The notes beneath the pieces were generated by a model. That model saw nothing but the letters and a program-made list of their open reading frames with translations. It was not told the DNA's origin and did no database searches. A stretch of DNA of 64,000 nt from Burkholderiales bacterium GJ-E10. Its GTDB lineage: Bacteria; Pseudomonadota; Gammaproteobacteria; Burkholderiales; Burkholderiaceae_F. Both the position numbers and the translations under genes were made by a program. The first letter of the stretch is position 1, and each line of letters opens with the position of its first letter. The stretch lies in contig AP014683.1 in the NCBI GenBank assembly GCA_000828975.1, positions 1,379,520 through 1,443,519 of the forward strand, in the 5' to 3' direction. Shown piece after piece: positions 16,289-24,919 of this stretch.

Positions 16289-19200
16289 ATGGAATTGCGC
16301 TTGCCATCCCGCAAGACCCTCGTCCTCTCCATCGCGGGACTGATGGGGCTGATCGCCGCTTGGCTGCTATTCGCTTGGCTGGCCCTGCCGCGAATCCTGC
16401 AATACGAAGCCGAGCGCTACATCGCGGAGAAGACCGGTCACCGGTTGACCCTCGACCGGCCGGAATTCAATCCTTTCAAACTCCTGCTGCGCGTGCCCAA
16501 TCTTCGGCTCGCGGATCCCGCGGGCAAGCCGTTGCTGGCCTTCCGGGAACTGGACGTCGACCTGTCCGCGGCAAGCCTGTACCGCGACGCCTTCGTCTTC
16601 GACGGCATCCGCCTCGTGGCGCCGGAGGCCACCGTCGTGTTGCGCCGCGACGGACGGCTCAATTGGTCGCCGCTTTTCCAGGCGCTCGCCGGCAAAGGCG
16701 AGAAGCCGCGCTCGTCGCCGCCGCGGTTCGACATCCGCAGCTTCGTGCTGTCGGGTGGTGGCGTCGATTTCGCCGACGAGCGCGCCGGTTTTTCCACCCG
16801 CATCGCGCCGGTGGACGTCGAATTGCACGACGTGTCCACGCTGCCGGACGGCCACGGTCGCTACCAGCTGGCCGCCCGCACCACCCTGGGCGCGCGGATC
16901 CTGTGGCAGGGGGAGGGCCGGGTCGATCCGCTTGCCATCGTCGGCCGGCTGCGCGTCGACGATCTCGATCTGGCCCGCCTGTCCCCCTATCTGAAGGGCA
17001 TTCTGCCCACGGCACCGCCGGCGGGCATCGTGTCCCTGGCCACCGACTACCGGCTCGGGTATGCCGATGGCCGGATCGACGCGACGCTCGACGATCTGCA
17101 TGCGGAGGGAAAGGGCTTGCGGCTGGCGTCCGGCCATGGCCCGCTCCTGTCGATCGCCACCCTCGCAGCCAAGCAGGGTCGCTTCGACCTGGGAAGTCGG
17201 CAGATCCTGCTCGGCAGTCTGACGTTGTCCGATGCGGCGCTCGCGGTCGCCCATGCGGGCAAGGCGCCGCCCCCCTTGCATCTGGGCGGCGCCACCGTCG
17301 AAGACGTCGCGGTCGACCTCGCGGGGCGCACCGCGCGCATCGCCCGGATTGCCTTGCAGGACGGCGATCTTCGAGCGACGCGCGACCATGGTGGGCAGCT
17401 GGACCTGCTCGCCGACGTGCGGGCCTTCGCGCCCCCGGCCCAACCGAAGGCCTCCTCGGCGTCGCCGCCCTGGCACTACCGGATCGGCCAGATCGAACTG
17501 CGCCGTTTCGCCGCCTCGCTGCGCGACGACGGCGTCACCCCGCCCGCGGTCTTCGCCATCGCGGATGCCCACATCCGCGTCGACCACGTCAGCGATGACC
17601 GGAAGGCGCCGCTGACGGTCGATGCCACGCTGCGCGCGAAGGGCGGCGGCACGCTCGAGGCGAGCGGCGAGGTGGTGCCGGCCGGACCGACGGCGACGTT
17701 CCAGGTCAAGCTCTCCCGGCTTGCCCTCCAACCCATCCAGCCCTACCTGAGCGCGGTGGCCCGGCTGCGGCTGGTCCGCGGTGCGCTGTCCGGCGAAGGG
17801 CGCGCGGAGTATGGCAAGGCCGGCGCACGGTTCCAGGGCGGCTTCGCCCTCGACGACTTGCGGCTCAATGAAACCCGGGGCAAAGCCGGCAGCGAAGCCC
17901 GCCGCGAAACCGACACCGGCAGGCGTTTCCTGGCCTGGAAGTCGCTTGCGACCCGGAGCCTGTACGCGAGCCCGAGGGAGGTGCTCATCCGCCGGCTCGA
18001 TCTGGTCGGCCTCGATACCAGCCTGCTCATCGCGGCGGACAAGTCGGTGAACCTCACGCGCATCCTGCGTCACCATGAGCAGGCCACAGCACCGGCTTCC
18101 CCCGCCGCGGCGCCTGCTCCGCGGCAGCGCGGGCAGGCGCCCCCCTTCCTGGTGAAGGTGGACCGCCTGCGGGTGGTGAACGGCGCGCTCGACTTCGCCG
18201 ACCGCTCCCTGGCGCTGCCGTTCGGGACCCGCATCCACCGCCTCTACGGCAACCTCAACGGCCTGTCGTCGCGGGCGGGCGCACCGGGCCAGTTGGAACT
18301 ACAGGGACAGGTCGACGAGTACGGTCTGGCGCGCGCCGCCGGCCAGCTCGAGTTCTTCGCTCCGACCCGCTTCCTGGACATCAAGGTTGCCTTCCGCAAC
18401 ATCGAGATGACGCGGCTGACCCCGTACTCCGCCACCTTCGCCGGACGCAAGATCAACTCGGGCAAGTTGTCGATGGACCTGGAGTACAAGATCGACCACG
18501 GCCAGCTGGTGGGCGACAACCGGATCATCATGGACCGCCTCACGCTGGGCGAGCGGGTCAAGAGCCCGCAGGCCAGGGATCTTCCACTGGATCTCGCCAT
18601 CGCCGTCCTGGAGGATTCGAACGGCCGCATCGATCTCGGCCTCCCGGTCTCGGGAAACCTCGATGACCCGCACTTCCAGTTCGGCAGCATCATCTGGAAG
18701 GCCATCGTCAACGTCATCACCAAGATCGCCACCGCACCGTTCCGCGCCCTGGCATCCCTGTTTGGCGGCGGCCAGCACTTCGAGAACATCGCCTTCGAAG
18801 CCGGCAGTCCGCGGCTGTTGCCGCCGGAGCGCGAAAAGCTCGTGCACCTGGCCGAGGCACTCGGCAAGCGCCCCGCGCTGGCCTTGGCGGTACACGGGGT
18901 CTATGCCGATGCGGACCGCCGCGCTCTCCAGGACCTGCAGGCACGCCGCGCCGTCGCCCGGCAGGCGGGGCAGCGCCTCGGGGCCAACGAGGACCCAGGT
19001 CCGCTATCCACCCACGACCCCAAGATCCGGTCCGCGCTCGAGGACCTGTTCACCGAGCGTTTCGGCGGCGGCGAACTGGCAGCCCTGAAGGAAGGCTTCC
19101 GGCAGGCCAACCCGGGCCAATTGCCGGAGAGCGTCGCCGGCAAGATGCTGTCGCGTCTGAGCGACCTCTTCCGCAAGCGGCGGACCTTGCGCGCGGGCGA

Positions 19201-19441
19201 AGTGTCGCAGCTCAAGGGCGCAGATTTCTACGCCGTTCTCTTCGACCGCCTCCGCGCCCGGGAGGTCGTGCCCGACGAACGGCTCCAGGCGCTGGCGAAG
19301 ACGCGCGGCGAGAACACCGTGGCGGCCCTGCGGAAGGCCGGCGCACCGGCCGATCGGTTGACCCTCGAGGGCCCCGAGAAGGTCGAGGCCGTCCACCACG
19401 AGGTGCCGGTCAGGCTCGTGCTGCGCGCAGCCCGAAGATGA
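16289..19441 (+). CDS. DUF748 / AsmA-like large envelope protein
   Basis: This 1050-residue protein has one N-terminal membrane anchor (residues about 9-31) and a long extra-cytoplasmic region. The pattern RYIAEKTGHRLTLDRPEFNPF followed by repeated short beta-rich stretches (LRLADPAGKPLLAF, LRVDDLDLARLSPYL) is typical of DUF748/AsmA-type proteins, which belong to the bridge-like lipid-transfer group. LSMDLEYKIDHGQLVGDNRI and LGERVKSPQARDLPLDLAIAVLED near residues 730-790 are strongly typical of DUF748. The C-terminal part after about residue 830 resembles an OmpA-like or flexible helical tail. I chose the ATG at 16289 because AGGGAG lies about 8 bases upstream; an in-frame ATG at 16268 is possible. 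Role: probably envelope or lipid homeostasis; its position divergent from the PKS operon may be coincidental. Confidence 0.85.
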   Translation: MELRLPSRKTLVLSIAGLMGLIAAWLLFAWLALPRILQYEAERYIAEKTGHRLTLDRPEFNPFKLLLRVPNLRLADPAGKPLLAFRELDVDLSAASLYRDAFVFDGIRLVAPEATVVLRRDGRLNWSPLFQALAGKGEKPRSSPPRFDIRSFVLSGGGVDFADERAGFSTRIAPVDVELHDVSTLPDGHGRYQLAARTTLGARILWQGEGRVDPLAIVGRLRVDDLDLARLSPYLKGILPTAPPAGIVSLATDYRLGYADGRIDATLDDLHAEGKGLRLASGHGPLLSIATLAAKQGRFDLGSRQILLGSLTLSDAALAVAHAGKAPPPLHLGGATVEDVAVDLAGRTARIARIALQDGDLRATRDHGGQLDLLADVRAFAPPAQPKASSASPPWHYRIGQIELRRFAASLRDDGVTPPAVFAIADAHIRVDHVSDDRKAPLTVDATLRAKGGGTLEASGEVVPAGPTATFQVKLSRLALQPIQPYLSAVARLRLVRGALSGEGRAEYGKAGARFQGGFALDDLRLNETRGKAGSEARRETDTGRRFLAWKSLATRSLYASPREVLIRRLDLVGLDTSLLIAADKSVNLTRILRHHEQATAPASPAAAPAPRQRGQAPPFLVKVDRLRVVNGALDFADRSLALPFGTRIHRLYGNLNGLSSRAGAPGQLELQGQVDEYGLARAAGQLEFFAPTRFLDIKVAFRNIEMTRLTPYSATFAGRKINSGKLSMDLEYKIDHGQLVGDNRIIMDRLTLGERVKSPQARDLPLDLAIAVLEDSNGRIDLGLPVSGNLDDPHFQFGSIIWKAIVNVITKIATAPFRALASLFGGGQHFENIAFEAGSPRLLPPEREKLVHLAEALGKRPALALAVHGVYADADRRALQDLQARRAVARQAGQRLGANEDPGPLSTHDPKIRSALEDLFTERFGGGELAALKEGFRQANPGQLPESVAGKMLSRLSDLFRKRRTLRAGEVSQLKGADFYAVLFDRLRAREVVPDERLQALAKTRGENTVAALRKAGAPADRLTLEGPEKVEAVHHEVPVRLVLRAARR

Positions 19442-19472
19442 CGGCCCGGATGACGGCCCGGATGACGGCGAA
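19437..19472. repeat. Three tandem 12-bp repeats at the DUF748 stop codon
   Basis: GATGACGGCCCG occurs at 19437-19448 and 19449-19460, followed by GATGACGGCGAA at 19461-19472. The TGA of the first unit is the DUF748 stop codon. This is probably replication slippage; no function is evident. Confidence 0.85.
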
Positions 19473-19563
19473 TGTCTGCGCATGCGCGGTGCAATCGGGT
19501 CCGGTGCCGGTTGTCCGGCCGGCGACTGCAACCCCGTCTGATCCCGAGCTCGTTCTTGGCGGC

Positions 19564-20751
19564 TTACGATATTCCGTGCGACTGCAAGCGCAGCAGCGGG
19601 TCCGACAGCGCCATGCGCACGAGATCGGTCTGCCGCCGCTGCCCGGTGCGCGCGAGCAGATCCTTGAGGTGGGTGCGTACGGTGCCGATGCCGACTCCGG
19701 CGCGCGCCGCATAGTCCGCGAGGGTCTCGCCGTTCGCGAGCGCGGACAGCAGCTTCGCCTGCGCCGGTGTCAAGCCGAACCGCATCGCGAGCGCGTCCGA
19801 TCGCAAGTTCGGCACCGCGCTGGTGGCAGGATCTGAAAAAAGCACCGCACAGGCGGGACCCATGCACCCGAAGCGGATCGCCTCCGGCGCAAGCGGCGCG
19901 ATCAGGACGCCCAAGTCGCTGCCGCCGGGCCGGGACAAGCGCAGCGTCGCACCGATGGGACGCGATGGCGAGGCGGCCCCCTTTGCGGGTCTCGCCGGCG
20001 TTGCCTGCCGTATCGCATGCAAAAAACGCGGCTCGTCGTCCGGCGCTTGCGGCGCAAGGCGCTCGCCGATGACGCGCAGGCCCTCCTTCTCGCGGATCAC
20101 CCGCTCTCCCACGGCATTGGCGAACAGAACCCGCCGGTTCGCGTCGATCACCACGAAGCCGATCGCCATTCCGCAGAGTGTGTTCTGCGTGAGTTCCGCC
20201 GCCCGTTCGGCCGCCTGCAAGCGCTCGCGGATCCGCATGGAGCGCTGCAAGTGCGGAAGGATTCGCTGCAGCCGTTCGCGATCCGCTTCGCCGAATGGCC
20301 CCTCTTCGGGCGAGCGATGGATGCCGAGCAGGCCAATGCGATCGCCGCCGAGCGGGTACTGGGCGCCGATCACGTGCTGGAGACGGGTGGCACGAAGGTA
20401 GTCGGCCCACTCGGTGCGTAGCACGGCTCCGGTGGAGATCAGCTCTTCTCCCAGGACGACGTACGGCATCGGCAGCTTCCACCCCCGCGCATACCATTCG
20501 TTGCGGTCGTGGTAGTAGTTCGCATACGACGAAACCGACGAGTCGTCGAAATTTGCGGTCACCGAGTGGACCCCCGCCAGCGCCGGCATCCGCGGTCTGG
20601 CGGCATCCCGCTGTCCGAAGTAGACCATGCAGCTGCCGCTGTCGAACGCCCGCGCGAAATCTTGGGCCAGTTGCACGCCGCGCTGCGCATCCGAGGCCGC
20701 AGCGTAGATGTCGCCGATCAATTCCCAGTCGCGATCAAGGTCGGCGACCAT
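19564..20751 (-). CDS. LuxR-family transcriptional regulator with a PAS/GAF-like sensor region
   Basis: This 395-residue protein has a C-terminal LuxR/FixJ-type helix-turn-helix (residues about 325-385): FGLTPAQAKLLSALANGETL then GVGIGTVRTHLKDLLARTG. A LuxR-type protein of this length without a receiver aspartate usually carries a PAS- or GAF-like sensor. Residues about 1-200 and the region around NTLCGMAIGFVVIDANRRVLFAN (a PAS-like strand pattern) fit that. The ligand is unknown. The gene is convergent with DUF748 and divergent from the small secreted protein at 21073, so it may control that gene or itself through the 321-base spacer. No autoinducer synthase gene is nearby. Confidence 0.87.
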   Translation of the reverse strand: MVADLDRDWELIGDIYAAASDAQRGVQLAQDFARAFDSGSCMVYFGQRDAARPRMPALAGVHSVTANFDDSSVSSYANYYHDRNEWYARGWKLPMPYVVLGEELISTGAVLRTEWADYLRATRLQHVIGAQYPLGGDRIGLLGIHRSPEEGPFGEADRERLQRILPHLQRSMRIRERLQAAERAAELTQNTLCGMAIGFVVIDANRRVLFANAVGERVIREKEGLRVIGERLAPQAPDDEPRFLHAIRQATPARPAKGAASPSRPIGATLRLSRPGGSDLGVLIAPLAPEAIRFGCMGPACAVLFSDPATSAVPNLRSDALAMRFGLTPAQAKLLSALANGETLADYAARAGVGIGTVRTHLKDLLARTGQRRQTDLVRMALSDPLLRLQSHGIS

Positions 20752-21072
20752 CGTTGCATTCGAATATTGCGGTAATCAGGCGTGCCGGGCGGATGCCCAG
20801 CACAGACCACCCCCGTCGGGATCGACTCTACTCCCCGGGAAACCCGTACGCAATGTTCATGCGGCAACTCCGCAGCACGGTTCCGTTGCGTTTCTCCCAT
20901 TTGGGAGAGGCGGGGCTTTCCGGATTTCCGTAACTTCCTGCCTGGATGTGCAGCCATCCTCCATTCGTGGGGTTTTCGCGGACTGATCGCGGATGCGACG
21001 GATGGGCGATTCCCGCGAGGCGGGCTGCGCCATCGAGTGGTTGAACAGAAATAGACGAAAGGAAGGCGGAAA
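20752..21072. promoter_or_regulatory. Divergent spacer with a perfect CTCCCA-TT-TGGGAG inverted repeat
   Basis: The 321 bases between the LuxR regulator and the secreted-protein gene contain no credible gene. At 20894-20907 there is a perfect inverted repeat with 6-base arms and a 2-base centre. Its position between a LuxR-type regulator and a divergent target makes it a candidate operator. No clear sigma-70 hexamer pair can be assigned. A GGAAGG ribosome-binding site precedes the ATG at 21073. Confidence 0.45.
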
Positions 21073-21582
21073 ATGAAAGCGAATCGGTTGCGGGTATTGG
21101 CGGGCGGCCTCATTGCGTTCGGCGCGCTCGCGGGTGCAACACCGGCCATGGCGGGGTTGACCGGGAGTTGCGGGATGGTCTTGGCCGTGCCGCATAACTA
21201 CGCGTTCGGCTACATCGCCAGCAACTCAAGCGGGTACCCCAACTACGTTTATCTGGCGAATCCCGGAGACACGAGGGGGGTCAATCTTCTGGCAGTGATC
21301 GACTTCACCAACAACACGCTCTCGTACTCGCTGACGCAGGTTACGATCGGCGATGCATCGACGAAGACCCCAAATTCCTATTCATCGCAAAATCAGTCCG
21401 GGGTTTCCTTCACGACCGCAGCCGGTCCGATATCGGGTTCATACACGATCACCTTCACCCCGAACGGCTACCCGAGCGCGATGAGCCTCAACATTCTTCC
21501 GGTGAATTCCGGCAATACCTATTTGGTGCAGGGTACTTCCGGAAAGACCGGCGCGTTGACCGGCGTCTGCCAGGGGCTCTAA
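21073..21582 (+). CDS. Small secreted protein of unknown function
   Basis: This 169-residue protein has a clear Sec signal peptide: MKANRLRVLAGGLIAFGALA then GATPAMA, with probable cleavage after residue 27. The mature part (about 142 residues) is rich in Ser, Thr, Asn, Gly and Tyr, with alternating strand-like stretches, and looks like a beta-sandwich. One cysteine lies close to each end (SCGMV near the start, GVCQGL at the end), so a disulfide could tie the termini together. I do not recognise the family. GGAAGG sits just upstream of the start. The TAA stop is supplied by the left end of the MITE-like element at 21579-21712, so the original C-terminus may have been altered. A tiny lipoprotein gene follows. 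Confidence 0.78.
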   Translation: MKANRLRVLAGGLIAFGALAGATPAMAGLTGSCGMVLAVPHNYAFGYIASNSSGYPNYVYLANPGDTRGVNLLAVIDFTNNTLSYSLTQVTIGDASTKTPNSYSSQNQSGVSFTTAAGPISGSYTITFTPNGYPSAMSLNILPVNSGNTYLVQGTSGKTGALTGVCQGL

Positions 21583-21712
21583 CAGGCGGTCGAAAAACGT
21601 CGCGAGCAGGGCTGAGTTGCGGCCGAGGAGCGGGAGCGGTACGAGCGGCATAGCGAGCGCACCGCAGGACCGCAAATCGGTCCGCGCGGTGGATTTTCAA
21701 CAGCCTGCTAAG
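21579..21712. mobile_element. Small MITE-like element with about 20-bp terminal inverted repeats
   Basis: The left end CTAACAGGCGGTCGAAAA (21579-21596) is an imperfect inverted match of the right end TTTTCAACAGCCTGCTAAG (21694-21712). In between are GAGC/GCGA-rich stretches with internal dyads and no open frame. The size (134 bases) and the AACAGGC..GTCGAAAA ends match a type of non-autonomous palindromic element that is common in betaproteobacteria (from memory). It overlaps the stop codon of the secreted-protein gene and ends 43 bases before the lipoprotein start. It may also act as a terminator. Confidence 0.6.
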
Positions 21713-21755
21713 CGGCGGTTTCGATACTTCGGATGTGGCGGAAACGGGAGGCGTG

Positions 21756-21935
21756 ATGAAGAGAATGAACAGGCTGCTGGTTTTCCCCGGCATCGGCTTG
21801 ATCCTGGTGTTGACGGCGTGCGGCGGCGGAGGATCGACGGCAGCGGTGACCGGCGGGACCGTTCCGATTGCCACGAGCGCCAATAGCGTTGCGACGACGG
21901 TTGCCACGGCAACGGTAGCGGCGAGTACTCAGTAG
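21756..21935 (+). CDS. Very small lipoprotein
   Basis: This 59-residue protein has a lipoprotein signal: MKRMNRLLVFPGIGLILVL followed by the lipobox LTAC-GG. The mature chain would be only about 36 residues, rich in Gly, Ser, Thr, Val and Ala. A strong GGGAGG lies 5 bases before the ATG at 21756, and an upstream in-frame ATG at 21735 has none. The function is unknown. A UUCG-loop terminator follows 43 bases after the stop. Its closeness to the secreted 169-residue protein suggests they were one transcription unit before the repeat element entered. Confidence 0.65.
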   Translation: MKRMNRLLVFPGIGLILVLTACGGGGSTAAVTGGTVPIATSANSVATTVATATVAASTQ

Positions 21936-21977
21936 GACACCGCAGCCGGCTGCTGCCGGCTCGCGTCCGGGGTCGAA

Positions 21978-22001
21978 ACGAACCGCCTTCGGGCGGTTCG
22001 T
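21978..22001. terminator. Stem-loop terminator with a TTCG loop, between convergent genes
   Basis: A perfect 10-base-pair stem ACGAACCGCC/GGCGGTTCGT closes a TTCG tetraloop. It lies between the plus-strand lipoprotein gene and the end of the minus-strand thioredoxin gene, so it can serve both. There is no strong T-run on either side. Confidence 0.65.
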
Positions 22002-22029
22002 CCTTGCCGATTGCTCCCGACGACGGCCG

Positions 22030-23229
22030 TCACGATCCGAAGGTAAAGGCGTACGCCTCCAATCCCGGTTGGTCGGCACGGATTTCCACCACGCCGCTGC
22101 GCACTGCGCCTTGATCGATCAGTTCATATAGGGTGTCGCGCGCGATCGTCGCCGTGCCGCCGGGTGCGCCCCGGCCGGCGGAGGCTTGCGGCGGGGATCC
22201 ATTCAGCAGGATCGTCGCGCGCACCGGGCTGCCGGTCGACGTACCGAGCACCAGGAACACCTTGCGCCCGGTGAACCGCAGACGGATCGCGGCGTCGGGC
22301 GCCAGCGCCGTGATCTTCTGCGGCCCGACGGACCAGGAGCCGCGCAAGGCCCAGGAATCCGGAGGCAGCAGGGCGGGGAAGCGATAGGACTGCGCCGCGC
22401 CTTGCTCGATTGCCGGCGTTCCCGCAAAGCGCTCTGCGCGGAGATAGCCGAGATAGGTCTCGGGCGTCTGCACGGGCGAGATCGGAACCGGCGTGCCGTC
22501 GGGACGGACCTTGCCGTGCAGGCCCAGGAGAACCCGGATGTTGTTCTCGGTGACGTCGTACTGCCCTTCGCCGAAATGGGTGTAGACGACGCGCCCGCGG
22601 CGATCGATCAGGTAGTGCGCCGGCCAATACTCATTGTGGAAATTGCTCCAGGTATGGAGGCCGCTGTCGAGCGCCACCGGATACCGGATGCCATAGCGCG
22701 CGACCGCCGCCTGCACGTTTGCGAGGCGCGTCTCGAAGCGGAATTCCGGCGCATGGACGCCGACGATCACAAGGCCATCGCGCCGGTATTTGCGATCCCA
22801 TGCCGTGAGGTAGGGCAAGGTCCGTACGCAGTTGATGCAGGAGTACGTCCAGAAGTCGATCAGCACCACCTTGCCGCGCAGACCGGCCATGGTGAGCGGA
22901 GGAGAATTGATCCACGCGGCGATGCCGGCGAAGTCGGGCGCCGGGAAGGGCTCCGGCAGTCCGTCCTCCAGGCCCGCCACGGCCTCCGGCGCGGCACGAA
23001 GCGCAGAGCCGGCCGACGCGAGAGGGATGACCGTGGCGTGGAGAAATCCGGCCCGCACCGCCCCGGTTGCGGAGGCGATGCACGCCACGGCACCGAGCGC
23101 CAGCGCCGCGAGTCCGCGACGGCGGTCGGGCCGTGCGGCCCCCGACTCCGCCCGGCCGAGCAGTCGCCATCCGACCGCCACGAGCGCCAGTCCGGCCAGG
23201 AACGCCAGTCCGATAGTCAATCCGATCAT
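22030..23229 (-). CDS. Membrane-anchored thioredoxin-like protein (DipZ/TlpA type)
   Basis: This 399-residue protein has two N-terminal hydrophobic segments (about residues 3-22 and 38-60), so the rest is probably periplasmic. The thioredoxin fold contains VLIDFWTYSCINCVRTLPYL, with the redox pair Cys-Ile-Asn-Cys, and later WPAHYLIDRRGRVVYTHFGEG, which carries the cis-proline-like and strand features of the AhpC-TSA/Redoxin group. The C-terminal region of about 130 residues (LRGSWSVGPQKITAL onward) resembles the carbohydrate-binding-like domain of DipZ-type proteins. It probably transfers electrons to, or oxidises, periplasmic thiols. The ATG at 23229 has GGGAGG 6 bases upstream. The full CcdA-like membrane domain of classical DipZ is absent. 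Confidence 0.87.
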   Translation of the reverse strand: MIGLTIGLAFLAGLALVAVGWRLLGRAESGAARPDRRRGLAALALGAVACIASATGAVRAGFLHATVIPLASAGSALRAAPEAVAGLEDGLPEPFPAPDFAGIAAWINSPPLTMAGLRGKVVLIDFWTYSCINCVRTLPYLTAWDRKYRRDGLVIVGVHAPEFRFETRLANVQAAVARYGIRYPVALDSGLHTWSNFHNEYWPAHYLIDRRGRVVYTHFGEGQYDVTENNIRVLLGLHGKVRPDGTPVPISPVQTPETYLGYLRAERFAGTPAIEQGAAQSYRFPALLPPDSWALRGSWSVGPQKITALAPDAAIRLRFTGRKVFLVLGTSTGSPVRATILLNGSPPQASAGRGAPGGTATIARDTLYELIDQGAVRSGVVEIRADQPGLEAYAFTFGS

Positions 23230-23506
23230 GCTCAGCCTCCCTTGCGCCCGATGGCCGGCACGCCGCGGATGACGATTCGCGCGCCACGGGATCCACGTGA
23301 TGTCGCGTCAGCGTACCGCACCCGGAATGACGCCGGCACGGCGGTCCTTGGGGACATCGGAGTGGCACGCGGAAAACCGAGCCGCGTATGATTCGCCGCC
23401 GGCGCTCCGGGAATCTCGTACGGCAAGGGGCGGCATGCGCTGTGCGCTCCCGGCGCCGCACGGCATCGACGACAATCGAATTGCGCGGAGGAGGAAAGGT
23501 CGACGA

Positions 23507-24304
23507 ATGGTGGTGAGCGAGCAAAGCGCGGCGGCGCATGTACTTTGGGATGAACTTGCGGGATTCCCTGCGGCACAAAGCGACGACGCCCTGCGTCACC
23601 TGATGCGGCAGCTGTGCGGGATCGCCAACGCGGTGAACGTCGTCTGGTTCGGCGGGATCCGCATGGCGACCTCGATGCCGGACGATCCCATGCGGGGGTG
23701 GCGCATGCGCAATGTGCAGATGCTCCACGCCACGGAAGCGCTCAAGGCCTGCGCCGACGAGCACATCAATATGGTGGAGCTTGGTCTCGCCGATGTGATG
23801 ATCCAGCGAAACATCGAGCAGACGGGCGTGTTCCGCGCCAACCGGCTATGCGATCTGGTCGACGAGGGTTGGTTCGATTCGGCCTATTACAACGCCTATT
23901 ACCGGTCCGTCGGGCTGGTCGATGCGATCTGGGTCGGATTCCCGATCAACGAGGACGCCGAGTCCTGGTTCGGCGTACTGCGAGCGACCGATGCGGGTCG
24001 TTTTACCCCATTCGATCGGGATCAGGTCGCGTACGTGCTGCGCGGCATCAAGTGGTTCCACCGCCAGGTGATGCTCTCGCATGGCGTGCTGGTTGCGGCG
24101 GATGCCTTGACCGGCGCCGAACGGGACGTCTTGCGTCAGTTGCTGACGGGACGTTCGGAAAAGGAAATCGCCAGCGAAATCGGCCGCAGCTATCACACCG
24201 TCCATGAACGCGTGGTATCGATCTTTCGCAAATTCGGGGTCAACAATCGCGCGGCGTTGATGGCGCTGTGGCTGGGAAAACTTCCCCTCGATCGGGAGCG
24301 GTGA
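23507..24304 (+). CDS. LuxR-family transcriptional regulator
   Basis: This 265-residue protein has a C-terminal LuxR helix-turn-helix (about residues 200-258): LTGAERDVLRQLLTGRSEKE then IGRSYHTVHERVVSIFRKFG. The first 190 residues form an uncharacterised sensor-like region with WFDSAYYNAYYRSVG and WVGFPINEDAESWFGVL, resembling the GAF/autoinducer-like N-termini of LuxR solos. No receiver aspartate pattern is seen. The ATG at 23507 is preceded by GGAGGAGGAAAGG at a good distance. Its organisation resembles that of the regulator at 19564-20751. The target is unknown. The gene stands alone between a thioredoxin-like gene and a PilZ gene. Confidence 0.86.
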   Translation: MVVSEQSAAAHVLWDELAGFPAAQSDDALRHLMRQLCGIANAVNVVWFGGIRMATSMPDDPMRGWRMRNVQMLHATEALKACADEHINMVELGLADVMIQRNIEQTGVFRANRLCDLVDEGWFDSAYYNAYYRSVGLVDAIWVGFPINEDAESWFGVLRATDAGRFTPFDRDQVAYVLRGIKWFHRQVMLSHGVLVAADALTGAERDVLRQLLTGRSEKEIASEIGRSYHTVHERVVSIFRKFGVNNRAALMALWLGKLPLDRER

Positions 24305-24346
24305 TCCGGTCGACGGCACCACTGCCAACCGGGACATTCCGGTCAT

Positions 24347-24367
24347 GCTCCGGCGGATTGCCGGAGC
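24347..24367 (+). terminator. Possible stem-loop after the LuxR gene
   Basis: GCTCCGGC-GGATT-GCCGGAGC forms a perfect 8-base-pair stem 43 bases after the stop. No T-tract follows, so termination is uncertain. Confidence 0.4.
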
Positions 24368-24466
24368 GCACATTGCGAACGTCACCGAGGACTTCCCCTC
24401 CGGAATGCGGGGGCGGCGCCGCAAACACGGCCCACGGGAAGGAGCGTGGGGTTTATATTCATTGCC

Positions 24467-24889
24467 ATGCGCCGGTTCATCCGTCACCCGTCGAGCGTGC
24501 CGATCGAGATTCGCGCCGAAGCCGCGCCGATGCGGCGTTGCCGCGTCTTCGACGTGAGCGTGGGCGGCCTCGCGTTCGATTCGCCGCACGAATTGTCCGC
24601 GGGAGCGCAGATCTGGCTGCGCATCCCCCTGGTACGGCCGGCGTTCACGGCTGCGGCGCACGTGGTGTGGTGCAAGCCGGAGGAGGGTGGCTTCCGCGTG
24701 GGAGTGGCGTTTCTCGATGCGCACGACGCATTTCGTGCGCGCATGGTCGAACAGATCTGCCATATCGAAAGCTATCGCAGGCGGGTTCTCGCGCTGGAGA
24801 ACCGCGATCTGCCGATCGAAGATGCCGCGCTGGAATGGATCGAAAAATGCGCCGACGAGTTTTCCCAACTCAATACGGACGACGATTGA
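24467..24889 (+). CDS. PilZ-domain protein (cyclic-di-GMP receptor)
   Basis: This protein of about 140 residues begins MRRFIRHPSSVPIEI, carrying the RxxxR half of the PilZ cyclic-di-GMP site. It continues with VFDVSVGGLAF, the D/NxSxxG half. Both halves are intact, so binding is likely. About 45 C-terminal residues form an acidic helical tail after the PilZ barrel. It probably acts as a soluble effector. The start is uncertain: GTG at 24446 lies only one base after AAGGAG, whereas ATG at 24467 fits the usual N-terminus of the family but has that site 22 bases away. It is convergent with a GGDEF-EAL gene, its likely signalling partner. Confidence 0.88.
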   Translation: MRRFIRHPSSVPIEIRAEAAPMRRCRVFDVSVGGLAFDSPHELSAGAQIWLRIPLVRPAFTAAAHVVWCKPEEGGFRVGVAFLDAHDAFRARMVEQICHIESYRRRVLALENRDLPIEDAALEWIEKCADEFSQLNTDDD

Positions 24890-24919
24890 AACCGGGCTGC
24901 CGCCGGGAATGCGGCGGCG

